From JAWODU01 sp046483125 (GTDB lineage Bacteria > Verrucomicrobiota > Kiritimatiellia > UBA8416 > JAWODU01): a stretch of 24,537 nucleotides of DNA. Positions 6,883 to 15,139 of the stretch are shown piece after piece. The notes beneath the pieces were generated by a model. It did not search any database. It was not told the origin of the DNA and worked only from the letters and a program-made list of their open reading frames with translations. Numbering within the stretch: the stretch's first letter is position 1; the number at the start of each line of letters is the position of its first letter. The translations under genes were made by a program, and so were the position numbers. The stretch lies in contig JAWODU010000063.1 of NCBI GenBank assembly GCA_046483125.1, positions 1 to 24,537 on the forward strand, given 5' to 3'.

Positions 6883-6887
6883 GGGAG
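6883..6887 (+). promoter_or_regulatory. Ribosome binding site of trpB2
   Basis: GGGAG lies 8 bp before the ATG at 6896, within GGAAGGGAG. It favours the ATG at 6896 over the out-of-frame ATG at 6889. Confidence 0.75.
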
Positions 6888-6895
6888 AATGAATA

Positions 6896-8272
6896 ATGAG
6901 CAGACAGGTAAAGATCCTTCTTAACGAAGATGAAATTCCCCGGCACTGGTACAACATCCAGGCTGATCTTTCACATCCTCTTGCCCCTCCCATAGGTAAG
7001 GACGGTAAACCCATAGGCCCCGACGCGCTGGCCCCGGTATTCCCCATGAATCTCATCGAGCAGGAAGTCAGCACGGAACGCTGGGTTGAAATACCCGAAG
7101 GTATCCTCGAAATACTTTACCAATGGCGTCCTTCACCGTTATACCGGGCCACGCGGCTGGAGGAGGCCCTGGATACTCCCGCGAGAATCTACTACAAAAA
7201 CGAGGGCGTATCGCCCCCGGGCAGTCATAAGCCCAATACCGCCGTGGCACAGGCTTATTACAACAGGGAATTCGGCATAAAGCGGCTGACTACCGAAACC
7301 GGCGCGGGGCAATGGGGAAGCGCGCTTGCGATGGGCTGTAAACTGGTGGGGCTGGAATGCAAGGTGTACATGGTAAGAATCAGCTTCGACCAGAAACCTT
7401 TCCGCAAGATCATGATGCGTACCTGGGGCGCGGAGTGCGTTGCGAGCCCGAGTACCGACACGGAGACCGGACGCAGTATTCTCGCCGAAACACCGGATAC
7501 GCCGGGCAGTCTGGGCATCGCCATCAGCGAAGCCATAGAAGACGCGGTTCGCTCGGAAGACGCTCGTTACTCCCTGGGCAGTGTTTTGAATCACGTCCTC
7601 ATGCACCAGACTATCATCGGCCTGGAAGCAAAGAAACAGCTCGAGAAAATCAATGAATACCCCGATGTGGTCATCGGATGCGCCGGAGGCGGATCGAATT
7701 TCGCCGGGCTGGCGTTTCCGTTCCTCAGCGACAGGATGAACGGGAAAGACGTCCGCATTGTAGCCACGGAGCCGACGGCCTGTCCCACCATGACCCGGGC
7801 GCCATTCGCGTATGACGCCGGTGACGTGGCCATGATGACGCCTCTTCTGGCCATGTACTCGCTGGGCCATAAATTCGTGCCTCCTCCCATTCACGCGGGA
7901 GGACTGCGTTATCACGGCATGGCGCCGCTGGTTTCGCATCTTCTCCGGGAGGGCCTGATCGAAGCAAACGCTCTTGAGCAGATTGAATGCTACAACAGCG
8001 GCGTGCAGTTCGCGCACACGGAGGGGTTCATTCCCGCGCCGGAAACTTCACATGCTCTCGCCCAGGCAGTCCGCGAGGCCGAACGGGCGAAAGAAGAAGG
8101 AAAGGAAAAGGTAATACTCCTGAACTGGTCCGGCCACGGCCTGATGGACCTGACCGGTTACGAGGCCTTTTTCGACGGCAAGCTGGAAGATTATCCCCTG
8201 CCCCAGGAAATGCTCGAAAGGTCCCTGGCATGCATGGAGGGTCTCCCGAAACCGCCGGAATCGGCGGCATAG
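6896..8272 (+). CDS. trpB: Tryptophan synthase beta chain, TrpB2 type
   Basis: At 458 residues this is longer than classical TrpB (about 400) and matches the TrpB2 branch, whose N-terminal region includes HWYNI.ADL and PL.P. Pyridoxal phosphate would bind K112 in GSHKPNTA; the catalytic Glu is in TTETGAGQWGSA (E134), and the cofactor phosphate loop is GCAGGGSNF (261-269). TrpB condenses indole with serine to tryptophan. TrpB2 proteins often occur outside the trp operon, interact poorly with TrpA and may serve in indole salvage or serine-related reactions. No trpA or other trp gene lies nearby, which fits a lone TrpB2. A good Shine-Dalgarno supports the start. The 91-bp leader has no attenuator-like leader peptide that I can see. 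The identity is secure; the physiological role is inferred. Confidence 0.95.
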   Translation: MSRQVKILLNEDEIPRHWYNIQADLSHPLAPPIGKDGKPIGPDALAPVFPMNLIEQEVSTERWVEIPEGILEILYQWRPSPLYRATRLEEALDTPARIYYKNEGVSPPGSHKPNTAVAQAYYNREFGIKRLTTETGAGQWGSALAMGCKLVGLECKVYMVRISFDQKPFRKIMMRTWGAECVASPSTDTETGRSILAETPDTPGSLGIAISEAIEDAVRSEDARYSLGSVLNHVLMHQTIIGLEAKKQLEKINEYPDVVIGCAGGGSNFAGLAFPFLSDRMNGKDVRIVATEPTACPTMTRAPFAYDAGDVAMMTPLLAMYSLGHKFVPPPIHAGGLRYHGMAPLVSHLLREGLIEANALEQIECYNSGVQFAHTEGFIPAPETSHALAQAVREAERAKEEGKEKVILLNWSGHGLMDLTGYEAFFDGKLEDYPLPQEMLERSLACMEGLPKPPESAA

Positions 8273-8410
8273 CATTCTCCCAAACAAAGTCTTGAACTGC
8301 CCCCGCGTTATTTCGCACAATACGCCTTCCGTTGGATACTGCATGGTGTCCGCGCAGCGGGCGTGCGTGATGCCTGCCCGTGAAAGGGATCAGTACAAGC
8401 GGCGGCAAAT

Positions 8411-10285
8411 ATGGACTGGTACGCAGCAGTAATTATCGGCTTGGCTGGTCTTGCGCTCTACGTGGGCGGCCATCACGTTTCATTCTATTGCCGCGACCGC
8501 AACAGGCGCGAACTTCTCGCTTTTGCCGCCATATGCCTGAGCATAGCCGCCTACGACATATTCAGCGCCGGGCTTTACAGGGCGGATACCTGCGAGGCGG
8601 GCGCTTTCTGGCAGACGTGGCAATTCACCACTCTCAGTATTTTCGGCGCCAGCCTGATATGGCTCTCGGCCGAACTCATAACGCACAGGTGGAGAATATG
8701 GGACTGGATTCTTTACGGCTGGCTCGCGGTCCAGATGATCGCCGTGCTGATTGCACCGGACAATTGGGTCTGGACCGCACAGCCTTCGATCAAGAGAATC
8801 AGCACATACTGGTTCACGGCGGTATACCGCGAATCACAGCCGGGTGTACTGATAACCACGTGGTCCGTCTGGGGCATCGCCGCGTTGGGATACGTCCTGG
8901 CTACCGTTGCCGCTCACAGCCGGAGGAAACACAGGTCCGCGCCTCTCTTACTGCTCATGGGGATCGTTGTTGTACTGGCTGCCGTCGTTAACGACATGGC
9001 CGTCAGTACGGGCCTTTACAGCTTCTTCTACACGATTGAATGGGCTTTCCTGTTTTTTGTGCTGGCAACTACCGAGTTTCTCGCGATCTCTCACTCCAGA
9101 ATCAGGTCGGCCCTGGACAAAAGCCACATACAGATGAGCCGTATGGCCGCCGCCGTCGATTCCGCGGCCGAATCCATCACCATCACCGACGAAGAAGGCA
9201 AAATACAGTACGTCAACCCGGCTTTTGAGAAAATGACCGGTTATACCCAGGAAGAATGCGTCGGGAAAACCCACAGCATTCTCAAGAGCGGCCGCCACAG
9301 TAGCGGGTTTTACAGGAAAATGTGGTCCACCATTTCGAGCGGCTCGATATGGAAAGGCACATTTATCAACCGCAAAAAGGACGGTTCGCTGTTTGAGGAA
9401 GAAGGTACTATATCGCCGGTCAAAGATTACCTGGGCAGGATTATCAACTACGTGGCGGTCAAGCGCGACGTAACACATGAAAAAATGCTGGAACAGCAGG
9501 TCTTCCGGTCGCAGAAAATGGCGGCCATCGGACAGTTCGCCCATAAGGTCGCGCACGATTTCAACAACGCCCTGGCCGTAATAATAAGCAGTGCCCAGTA
9601 CATTGAAAGACGGCACAGGGATTCTCCCGATATCCCGGAGCCCATCAAGTCGATTACCGACGCGGCGTCGAGTATTTCAAAATTCAACGGCGAACTCATG
9701 GCCTTTGCCCAGCCTCCGAGCCTGAATTTCAGGAAGACAGAGCCCGCTCTAATCGTCCGCGGGGTGCGGGAGATACTGAAACATTCGCTTTCCGGCAACA
9801 TCACACTCGACATAGACGTCCGGGAAGACGCCCCTGAAATATTCATGGACGCCGACCAGATGGAACAGGCCCTTGTTCACCTGGCGCTCAACGCGCAGGA
9901 TGCGATGCCCCAAGGAGGCACGCTTACCGTAAGAATGCGCCAGGCGGATCCGTCCGACCACGACCTGCTCTCAAAGGTCTGCGGCATTTCTCCGGACAGC
10001 CCGAGAACCGAAAACTGCCTGATCATAACCGTCAGCGACACCGGCGCGGGCATAAAGGAAAAAGACCTGCCCAGGATATTCGAACCGTTTTTCTCGACAA
10101 AGGGAAAAGAGGATGCGCGCGCGGGGCTGGGGCTGGCAATGGTGTACAGGATCGTGGAATGGCATAAAGGCTATATCCAGGTGGAAAGCCGCGTCGGAGA
10201 AGGCACGAAATTCATGATCTTCCTGCCGCCTGCCGGAGACAATCCCGGCCAGCCGTCTATCCCGCAGGACACTACAGCCATCTGA
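8411..10285 (+). CDS. Membrane sensor histidine kinase: 7TM N-terminus, PAS, HisKA, HATPase
   Basis: The 624-residue protein begins with about seven hydrophobic helices (residues 1-225) resembling the HisKA_7TM sensory region. A PAS domain follows (about 247-357, ITITDEEGKIQYVNPAFEKMTGYT). The dimerisation domain carries the phospho-acceptor H382 in KVAHDFNN, and the ATPase domain has an N box (N494 in NAQDAMP), G1 SDTGAGI (542-548), F box FEPFFSTK and G2 GLGLAMV. It would autophosphorylate on H382 in response to a membrane or small-molecule cue and pass phosphate to a response regulator. No receiver domain is fused and no response regulator gene is in the window, so the partner is unknown. 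Its 3' end overlaps the convergent gspK by 14 bp. The ATG at 8411 lacks a strong Shine-Dalgarno, so the exact start is moderately certain. Confidence 0.92.
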   Translation: MDWYAAVIIGLAGLALYVGGHHVSFYCRDRNRRELLAFAAICLSIAAYDIFSAGLYRADTCEAGAFWQTWQFTTLSIFGASLIWLSAELITHRWRIWDWILYGWLAVQMIAVLIAPDNWVWTAQPSIKRISTYWFTAVYRESQPGVLITTWSVWGIAALGYVLATVAAHSRRKHRSAPLLLLMGIVVVLAAVVNDMAVSTGLYSFFYTIEWAFLFFVLATTEFLAISHSRIRSALDKSHIQMSRMAAAVDSAAESITITDEEGKIQYVNPAFEKMTGYTQEECVGKTHSILKSGRHSSGFYRKMWSTISSGSIWKGTFINRKKDGSLFEEEGTISPVKDYLGRIINYVAVKRDVTHEKMLEQQVFRSQKMAAIGQFAHKVAHDFNNALAVIISSAQYIERRHRDSPDIPEPIKSITDAASSISKFNGELMAFAQPPSLNFRKTEPALIVRGVREILKHSLSGNITLDIDVREDAPEIFMDADQMEQALVHLALNAQDAMPQGGTLTVRMRQADPSDHDLLSKVCGISPDSPRTENCLIITVSDTGAGIKEKDLPRIFEPFFSTKGKEDARAGLGLAMVYRIVEWHKGYIQVESRVGEGTKFMIFLPPAGDNPGQPSIPQDTTAI

Positions 10286-12368
10286 GCCAGCGCGTAAAAT
10301 ACCTGCCGGTGTAACCGTCTCTGCACACAAGCGCCACGGCGCGGCATTCCGCCGCAACGGCCGTTCCGCGCGGGGCCGTGACCCGGGCGGCCAGAATGAC
10401 CGTAAACATGTTCTGGCGGAAACTCACCAGTTCAGCGATGTTTCTCAACGGCGATTCGTACATGAGATCCGTGACCCCGATACCCGCCGGCGCGCTGTCT
10501 TCAACGGCGGTCCGGAAAGCCTCCGCCACGTTGCTGTATGAAGGACCGAGCGGCGAAATCGCGAACATATGTGCCCAGCTTCTGTAAGGCCCGCCCAGGA
10601 TCAGCGCCTCTGCCAGGCCGTCGATTTCAGCGCTCTCGAGCGTAAACTCGTTCGTCCCGTATCCGATTTCCATATTGTGAAACAACGCGCGCATTACGTT
10701 CGTCTGCCCGGTACCGATCGATACCAGCCCCTTCGCCGGCCCGTTCACCGGACGAACCGTCAAACGGTCCATAAGCGGCGCACCTTCATCCGCGGACATG
10801 ATATCCACACTGCGCCACTGATTACTCCCGTACTGTATATGCCCCAGTTCGCCGATATTAACCATTACCCCGTCCGCATGCCACAGCGGCAGTCCCTGGC
10901 CTTTGCCGGAGAAGGGATCGCATATCACGTTTGCAGTCCCGGGAGTCGGAGAACACTTCCGCCAGTACGACATATCGCCGTTAAACCTGGGATCGTTCAC
11001 CGACCAGCCGGCCGTGTTGGTGAACATGACCGCCTCCTCCCCCATCGCGCCATCCACGGGTATGACTCCGGCCGGATTCGTGATACAGACCCTGGCGGAG
11101 AACCACACCTGGGGCTGGGTTATGGGAACGTCATTTGTGAAGGGAAATTCGAAAACCCTGAATTCGTTCGTCGAACCGTATTCCATATGGCCTGTTTCTT
11201 CCTGGGCCGCCCACAAGGCGTTGGTGTAACTCAATAAATCCGGCTCCGCGGAAACGTCCGTGGGCGAATCGAAAACCGCCATCTGGAGAACAAAACCGTC
11301 GTTCGTCGTTACCGTTACCGGCGCGAACGGGTACCATAGTTCCACGAGAAACTTGTATTCGGTCGGCGCGCTGTTCGTAGTGAGTATTATTTCGTTTATG
11401 AGCGGAACCGCTTCCAGACCCTCGTCGTCAAGCCACGGTCTGTCGCCGTCCGTTTGCGGAACACGGTCGGGGTCGAGGTAATTTACAATGTTCCACGCGA
11501 GGGAATCCCGGTGATTGGTTATACCGGCGGAGGCCAGCGCGCCCGTGAGACCGTTCCAGTATACGGCTGTGAAATTGGTATCGTCGCGGTACGCCGAAAC
11601 ACTCTTGGAGGGACAGGAAGTATAAGCGTCCAGCTCGTTGATGTAAAATTTCGGGAAAGTCTGAAAGCCCCTCTCGCCCATGCCGTCCGGGCTTTCAAAG
11701 TACTCATCCCGCCCGCAATCATAGGAATACACAAACAGGTTCGACACCGGATCGGTAACCCCGCGGTTCAAACGGCCCAGTTCCGACACGGTTTCATAAC
11801 GCAGGTGAACGTCGCGGTCAGAGATAAAACCGGCGTCATTCGTAACGTCGGGCAGTACTGAGCCGGAAAGATCAAGTTCCCTTACACTCGTGCTGTTTGT
11901 CCTCGGAAAACCGCCCGCGTAATTGGCGTCAAGCAGTCCCGAGCAGTTGACCACCATATAGGCAATCCGCCCGTTGGTGACGCCGTCTGAGGAAACGAGG
12001 TCCGTCCACAGGCAGTTGGTCGAAGCGGCAAACGCACCGTTCCCGAGAGATCCCGGAATGCAGTTCGAGGCGCCGCCGGACAGAATATCGCACGCGGGAC
12101 CGGAGCCGGAGGAAACCAGCGCTCCATTCGTCCACACGGGATAAGGAAGATTGGCAGATCGCATCGCGGCATTGACATGCTCCATGGCCCTTCCAAGGGC
12201 CGCGTGGACAAGCTGTTGGGCCCTCACGCGATCGGCGTACCCCCGCGCCGCCCTGCGCCCGGTGCGCATAACGTGGGAAAACGCGGCGGCTAACAATATA
12301 AGAACCGTCAGCACTCCGAGAATTATTATCAGGGCAACACCCTCGGGGTTCTGTTTTTTCCCGATCAC
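10272..12368 (-). CDS. gspK: GspK-like minor pseudopilin (type II secretion)
   Basis: This 698-residue protein starts with a short basic leader and one hydrophobic helix (NPEG, then VALIIILGVLTVLILLAAA, residues 7-28). As in GspK, the position equivalent to pilin Glu5 is not acidic. A large, Asn/Thr-rich extracytoplasmic part follows and contains the INE motif found before the helical insertion in GspK proteins (FYINELDAY). GspK caps the pseudopilus tip with GspI and GspJ. It is about twice the length of E. coli GspK, so extra domains are likely. Translation starts at GTG 12368, supported by AAGGAG 7 bp upstream. The gene follows gspJ with a 12-bp gap and is the last gene of the cluster, ending inside the convergent kinase gene. 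Confidence 0.82.
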   Translation of the reverse strand: MIGKKQNPEGVALIIILGVLTVLILLAAAFSHVMRTGRRAARGYADRVRAQQLVHAALGRAMEHVNAAMRSANLPYPVWTNGALVSSGSGPACDILSGGASNCIPGSLGNGAFAASTNCLWTDLVSSDGVTNGRIAYMVVNCSGLLDANYAGGFPRTNSTSVRELDLSGSVLPDVTNDAGFISDRDVHLRYETVSELGRLNRGVTDPVSNLFVYSYDCGRDEYFESPDGMGERGFQTFPKFYINELDAYTSCPSKSVSAYRDDTNFTAVYWNGLTGALASAGITNHRDSLAWNIVNYLDPDRVPQTDGDRPWLDDEGLEAVPLINEIILTTNSAPTEYKFLVELWYPFAPVTVTTNDGFVLQMAVFDSPTDVSAEPDLLSYTNALWAAQEETGHMEYGSTNEFRVFEFPFTNDVPITQPQVWFSARVCITNPAGVIPVDGAMGEEAVMFTNTAGWSVNDPRFNGDMSYWRKCSPTPGTANVICDPFSGKGQGLPLWHADGVMVNIGELGHIQYGSNQWRSVDIMSADEGAPLMDRLTVRPVNGPAKGLVSIGTGQTNVMRALFHNMEIGYGTNEFTLESAEIDGLAEALILGGPYRSWAHMFAISPLGPSYSNVAEAFRTAVEDSAPAGIGVTDLMYESPLRNIAELVSFRQNMFTVILAARVTAPRGTAVAAECRAVALVCRDGYTGRYFTRWLRWL

Positions 12369-12375
12369 TTTCGCT

Positions 12376-12381
12376 CTCCTT
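12376..12381 (-). promoter_or_regulatory. Ribosome binding site deciding the GTG start of gspK
   Basis: On the minus strand AAGGAG lies 7 bp before GTG (12368-12366), just after the gspJ stop codon. No nearer ATG in frame offers as good a site. Confidence 0.75.
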
Positions 12382-13082
12382 CACCGGTCCGTGTAGCCGT
12401 CACGATTGTTGAAGAATACCCGTGTTGTAAATCTCTTCACCCTTCTCTCGAGCAGATTGGTGTAATTAAGACCGTTCCGGGCCAGGTCCGAAACCTTTTC
12501 AGCGTCCGGCCCTGCCAGCAGTTCCAGGAAAATATCAACGTATTCGGGAAGTCCGTTACTGACATAATCCGGCGGCATCACGATGTTGAAAGCCGCGACA
12601 TTTTCCGCCACCACTGAGGGGTTCAAAGGACGCGGTTCATTGAACCACAACTGGTTCCAATAGCAGTTATTTGCGGCGGAGCCGCGTACAAGCTCGTAAC
12701 GTTCCGTATCGCCTGTTTTCCTTACCCAGTAGCGAACCATCTCTACCGCGCGGTTGGTATCGGAAACCTCCGGATCAAGGATTACAAAACATGCTTCCGA
12801 TGAAACCCAACCGTAGAGTTCATTTGTGTTTTCGACGTTGAACGTTAGAATGTTATCCGCAACGGCACAGCTCAATTCATCGCCGAGAACCCCGAGCGCG
12901 ATTCTGGCCGAAGTCCATGTTTCTTCATCTGCTGTTCCCGCGCTCCAGGCCCTTTCTGTATCGGTCAATACAGCCGCCAGGACCGCGACGAGCATCATCA
13001 CGATGCCCATGGCCACGAGCAGTTCCACAAGCGAGAACGCCCTTTCACGTAATCGCGGAAATCTGAAAAGGCTATACTTCAT
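12381..13082 (-). CDS. gspJ: GspJ-like minor pseudopilin
   Basis: The 233-residue protein has a class III prepilin signal: a basic leader, RERA, then FSLVELLVAMGIVMM with Glu at +5. Ala rather than Gly stands at -1. The following helix leads into RIALGVLGDELSCA, typical of GspJ-family pseudopilins, and a C-terminal globular domain. GspJ forms the pseudopilus tip complex with GspI and GspK, and the local gene order H-I-J-K matches known type II secretion operons. The ATG is 1 bp downstream of the gspI stop, which implies coupled translation. The assignment rests on position, size and the N-terminal region; the globular domain itself is poorly recognisable. Confidence 0.78.
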   Translation of the reverse strand: MKYSLFRFPRLRERAFSLVELLVAMGIVMMLVAVLAAVLTDTERAWSAGTADEETWTSARIALGVLGDELSCAVADNILTFNVENTNELYGWVSSEACFVILDPEVSDTNRAVEMVRYWVRKTGDTERYELVRGSAANNCYWNQLWFNEPRPLNPSVVAENVAAFNIVMPPDYVSNGLPEYVDIFLELLAGPDAEKVSDLARNGLNYTNLLERRVKRFTTRVFFNNRDGYTDR

Positions 13083-13083
13083 A

Positions 13084-13626
13084 TCAGAGGTCCCCCGGGT
13101 CGGCGTACTCGGTGTAGAAAAGGAGCGGGGATTCGTTATTCGTGTTTCCGTGTTTCCCGTGCCATACCCTGAGTACCGCTTCCACCCTGCGGGTATGGGC
13201 GCCCGCTCCCGGTGTTACCTCAAGAGAGTACCGGAAAGCCCGGTCCACCACGTCAGTAGCGCTTTCGGCGTGCAGGGCGTAATTGGTGAAGACATTGGTA
13301 TAGAGTCTGCCGTCGCCGTAGAAGACAGGAGGATTCGTCCATACCAGGTCCGCGGCATCGGCAATAAGCCATGTGGAGCCGCTTCGTATACAGGACCAGT
13401 AGTTGTCCCACTTATTGCTCCCGGCTGAAGCAAGCGACTCCGCACGAAGACCGTTGAAGACCGACGAGGCGAATTCCGCGGCCCTCATTTCCGCTTCGGA
13501 TTCCTCCCTCCTGTCCAGAGAGGAGCTTATCAGGACGGCAAGCGCCACGACGGCAATGCCCATGACGGTTACGGCAATGGCGACCTCCACCAGGGTAAAG
13601 GCTCTTTTGACCGGGAAACGGCTCAT
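13084..13626 (-). CDS. gspI: GspI-like minor pseudopilin
   Basis: The 180-residue protein shows a prepilin signal KRA, then FTLVEVAIAVTVMGIAVVALAV, with Glu at +5 and Ala at -1. The helix continues into AEFASSVFNGLRAESLAS, which resembles the GspI helix that contacts GspJ and GspK. The C-terminal part is a small beta-rich domain with no extra motif that I recognise. Its ATG overlaps the gspH stop as ATGA, so coupling is likely. The assignment depends mainly on gene order and the N-terminal region. Confidence 0.75.
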   Translation of the reverse strand: MSRFPVKRAFTLVEVAIAVTVMGIAVVALAVLISSSLDRREESEAEMRAAEFASSVFNGLRAESLASAGSNKWDNYWSCIRSGSTWLIADAADLVWTNPPVFYGDGRLYTNVFTNYALHAESATDVVDRAFRYSLEVTPGAGAHTRRVEAVLRVWHGKHGNTNNESPLLFYTEYADPGDL

Positions 13627-14111
13627 TTCGACACCCTGGCGTAACCCGTAGCGCGAAAAACGGTAACCGTAGCCCTGATCCCCGACGGTCTTCCGTCTTC
13701 GACGAGAACAATCCGTCTTTTATCATGCGGCCATTCCTGGTCCGTTCCTCCGCACGTTCCGTCGGAAAGAAAATCGACGGGCTCCGGAGCGTCATTGGTG
13801 GTGAATACCACGCCCGCGGCAAGGTAATTCGTGGACCCGATGAGGCCGTTTGTTGTTTGCTTCATGAGGTAATAATACGCCCCGTCCGTACCGTTGCTGT
13901 AAACAAAACTGGTCCCCGTATGGCGGGTTACCGCCCACTGGCGGGCGTATTCAAGGGAGGCTTTTACCTCGGCCGCGGAAGTCCTGATGCCCGCGCTCCT
14001 CCCCCAGCCGATCACCGCGCCCAGCGTAATGCCGAGTATCACAACCGCGATTGCAGTCACGCACATTAACTCAATCAGCGTAAAGGCGCGGACATGTTCT
14101 TCTCTCACCAT
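13623..14111 (-). CDS. gspH: GspH/FimT-like pseudopilin
   Basis: The 162-residue protein starts MVREEHVRA, then FTLIELMCVTAIAVVILGI, a prepilin leader with Ala at -1 and Glu at +5. The sequence after the helix (AAEVKASLEYARQWAVTRHT) is the typical GspH/FimT pattern, and the C-terminal beta-domain ends in a FRATGYARV strand. GspH sits between the major pseudopilin stack and the tip complex. The ATG at 14111 overlaps the previous gene by 7 bp; the next codon, GTG, is an alternative start. Confidence 0.8.
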   Translation of the reverse strand: MVREEHVRAFTLIELMCVTAIAVVILGITLGAVIGWGRSAGIRTSAAEVKASLEYARQWAVTRHTGTSFVYSNGTDGAYYYLMKQTTNGLIGSTNYLAAGVVFTTNDAPEPVDFLSDGTCGGTDQEWPHDKRRIVLVEDGRPSGIRATVTVFRATGYARVSK

Positions 14112-14614
14112 GAGTAAACCCTCCAGGAAGGCTTCTTTACCGCCGGTCCCCAGGAAAAAACAGCCGCTTTATCCGGAACGTTGGTAACAAAAACGCCCGC
14201 GGCGTTCGTGCAGTTAATACCAGTCGCGCCGTCGCCGTCCATATCCACGGCTGTCACGTAGGAACGTCCCCACGGATCTACACGGCAGTTGTTCTTTATA
14301 TCATCCTCTCCGAGTTCTATAAGCTGAAGGCCTCTCGGATTGTTCGTCAGGTCCGCCAGCACTCCCGCGCAGTTTGTGAAAGTAACGTCGCCGGCCCCCG
14401 GAGGCGGCGAGCCCGGCCATTCTCCGTACGCAGTGTGATAACGTTTCATGGCCTGCAGAAGCGCCTGGGCTTCCACGGCGGCCCTGCGCCTTTTGGCGCT
14501 CCGCCGTACCGTTGCCACCGTCGCGGCCATCATGGAAGCCAGGATGAATACAATCGTTATTGCTATGAGCAGTTCCAGCAGGGAAAAGCCGTAACGAATT
14601 CCGCGTTCAGTCAT
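14105..14614 (-). CDS. Type II secretion pseudopilin, GspG-like paralogue
   Basis: About 169 residues begin MTERGIRYG, then FSLLELLIAITIVFILASMMA, a good prepilin signal with Gly at -1 and Glu at +5. The region after the helix (LLQAMKRYHTAYGEWPG) and the DPWGRSYVTAVDMDGDG segment resemble the calcium-binding C-terminal part of GspG. The upstream frame is open for a further 68 codons but is Arg-rich and lies inside the preceding gene. The ATG overlaps the previous stop as ATGA, which favours this start. It may be a second major-type subunit or a specialised minor subunit. Confidence 0.78.
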   Translation of the reverse strand: MTERGIRYGFSLLELLIAITIVFILASMMAATVATVRRSAKRRRAAVEAQALLQAMKRYHTAYGEWPGSPPPGAGDVTFTNCAGVLADLTNNPRGLQLIELGEDDIKNNCRVDPWGRSYVTAVDMDGDGATGINCTNAAGVFVTNVPDKAAVFSWGPAVKKPSWRVYSW

Positions 14615-15129
14615 TGCCAGCTTCCGACTGCGTTGGTGGTATAAGCGTTTGTTGTCCACACTATCACGGAGCGGCGGACGGCATTGGAAGGCGGTATGCC
14701 CGCGCCGGCGTCTATTACGTTGTCGTAATCGGCGTCGAACCTCGCGTAGTAATAGTCCCCCGCGGAAGGCGAGTCCTTGTCCGCCCACGGGTTGACGGGG
14801 TTCGAAGCCGGGTTCCACCTCTGGAATTCTATGAATTTTATCTCGTGGGGATTATCCCCGGCGGTATTCTCTCCGTGAAGTAACCTGGCGGCGGTTCCGG
14901 TAAGGCTGATCGCGTTTGCCTCGTTGGTGACAAACGAAGGCCATTTCCGGTAGTGCGCGTAGTACTGCTTCCATGCCGCGTCTATGTTTCTTACCTCGCT
15001 TTTCGCCGATACAAGGCGCGAACGCCGGCGGGCGACGTTTACCGCCCCGATAAGCAGGGCCGCCAGAAAGGAGATTATGGCAAAGACGGCAATCAGCTCT
15101 ATAAGCGTGAAACTGTTTCTATTTCGCAC
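14611..15129 (-). CDS. Type II secretion pseudopilin, GspG-like paralogue with Ser at -1
   Basis: About 172 residues start at GTG 15129 (VRNRNS, then FTLIELIAVFAIISFLAALL). Glu is at +5 but Ser, not Gly, precedes the cleavage site. The helix continues into EVRNIDAAWKQYYAHYRKWPS, the pattern of GspG-like subunits, followed by NPWADKDSPSAGDYYYARFDADYDN-type acidic loops. The start is chosen because AGG lies about 7 bp upstream and the leader is then of normal length; the longer open frame to 15207 adds an implausible basic stretch inside gspG. The gap to gspG is 8 bp. Confidence 0.76.
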   Translation of the reverse strand: MRNRNSFTLIELIAVFAIISFLAALLIGAVNVARRRSRLVSAKSEVRNIDAAWKQYYAHYRKWPSFVTNEANAISLTGTAARLLHGENTAGDNPHEIKFIEFQRWNPASNPVNPWADKDSPSAGDYYYARFDADYDNVIDAGAGIPPSNAVRRSVIVWTTNAYTTNAVGSWQ

Positions 15130-15134
15130 GGCAC

Positions 15135-15139
15135 TACCT
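15135..15139 (-). promoter_or_regulatory. Ribosome binding site deciding the GTG start at 15129
   Basis: On the minus strand AGGTA precedes GTG 15129 by 5 to 7 bp and overlaps the TAG stop of gspG (15140-15138). The arrangement implies that ribosomes finishing gspG reinitiate here. Confidence 0.55.

Noticed and set aside
8273..8410. A small gene or RNA between trpB2 and the kinase
   Set aside because: No open frame with a ribosome binding site is present; only a weak 5-bp CGGGC/GCCCG pairing was seen.
14615..14818. A 68-residue longer N-terminus of the pseudopilin at 14105-14614
   Set aside because: The extension is Arg-rich, lies in another coding frame and would put the prepilin signal deep inside the protein.
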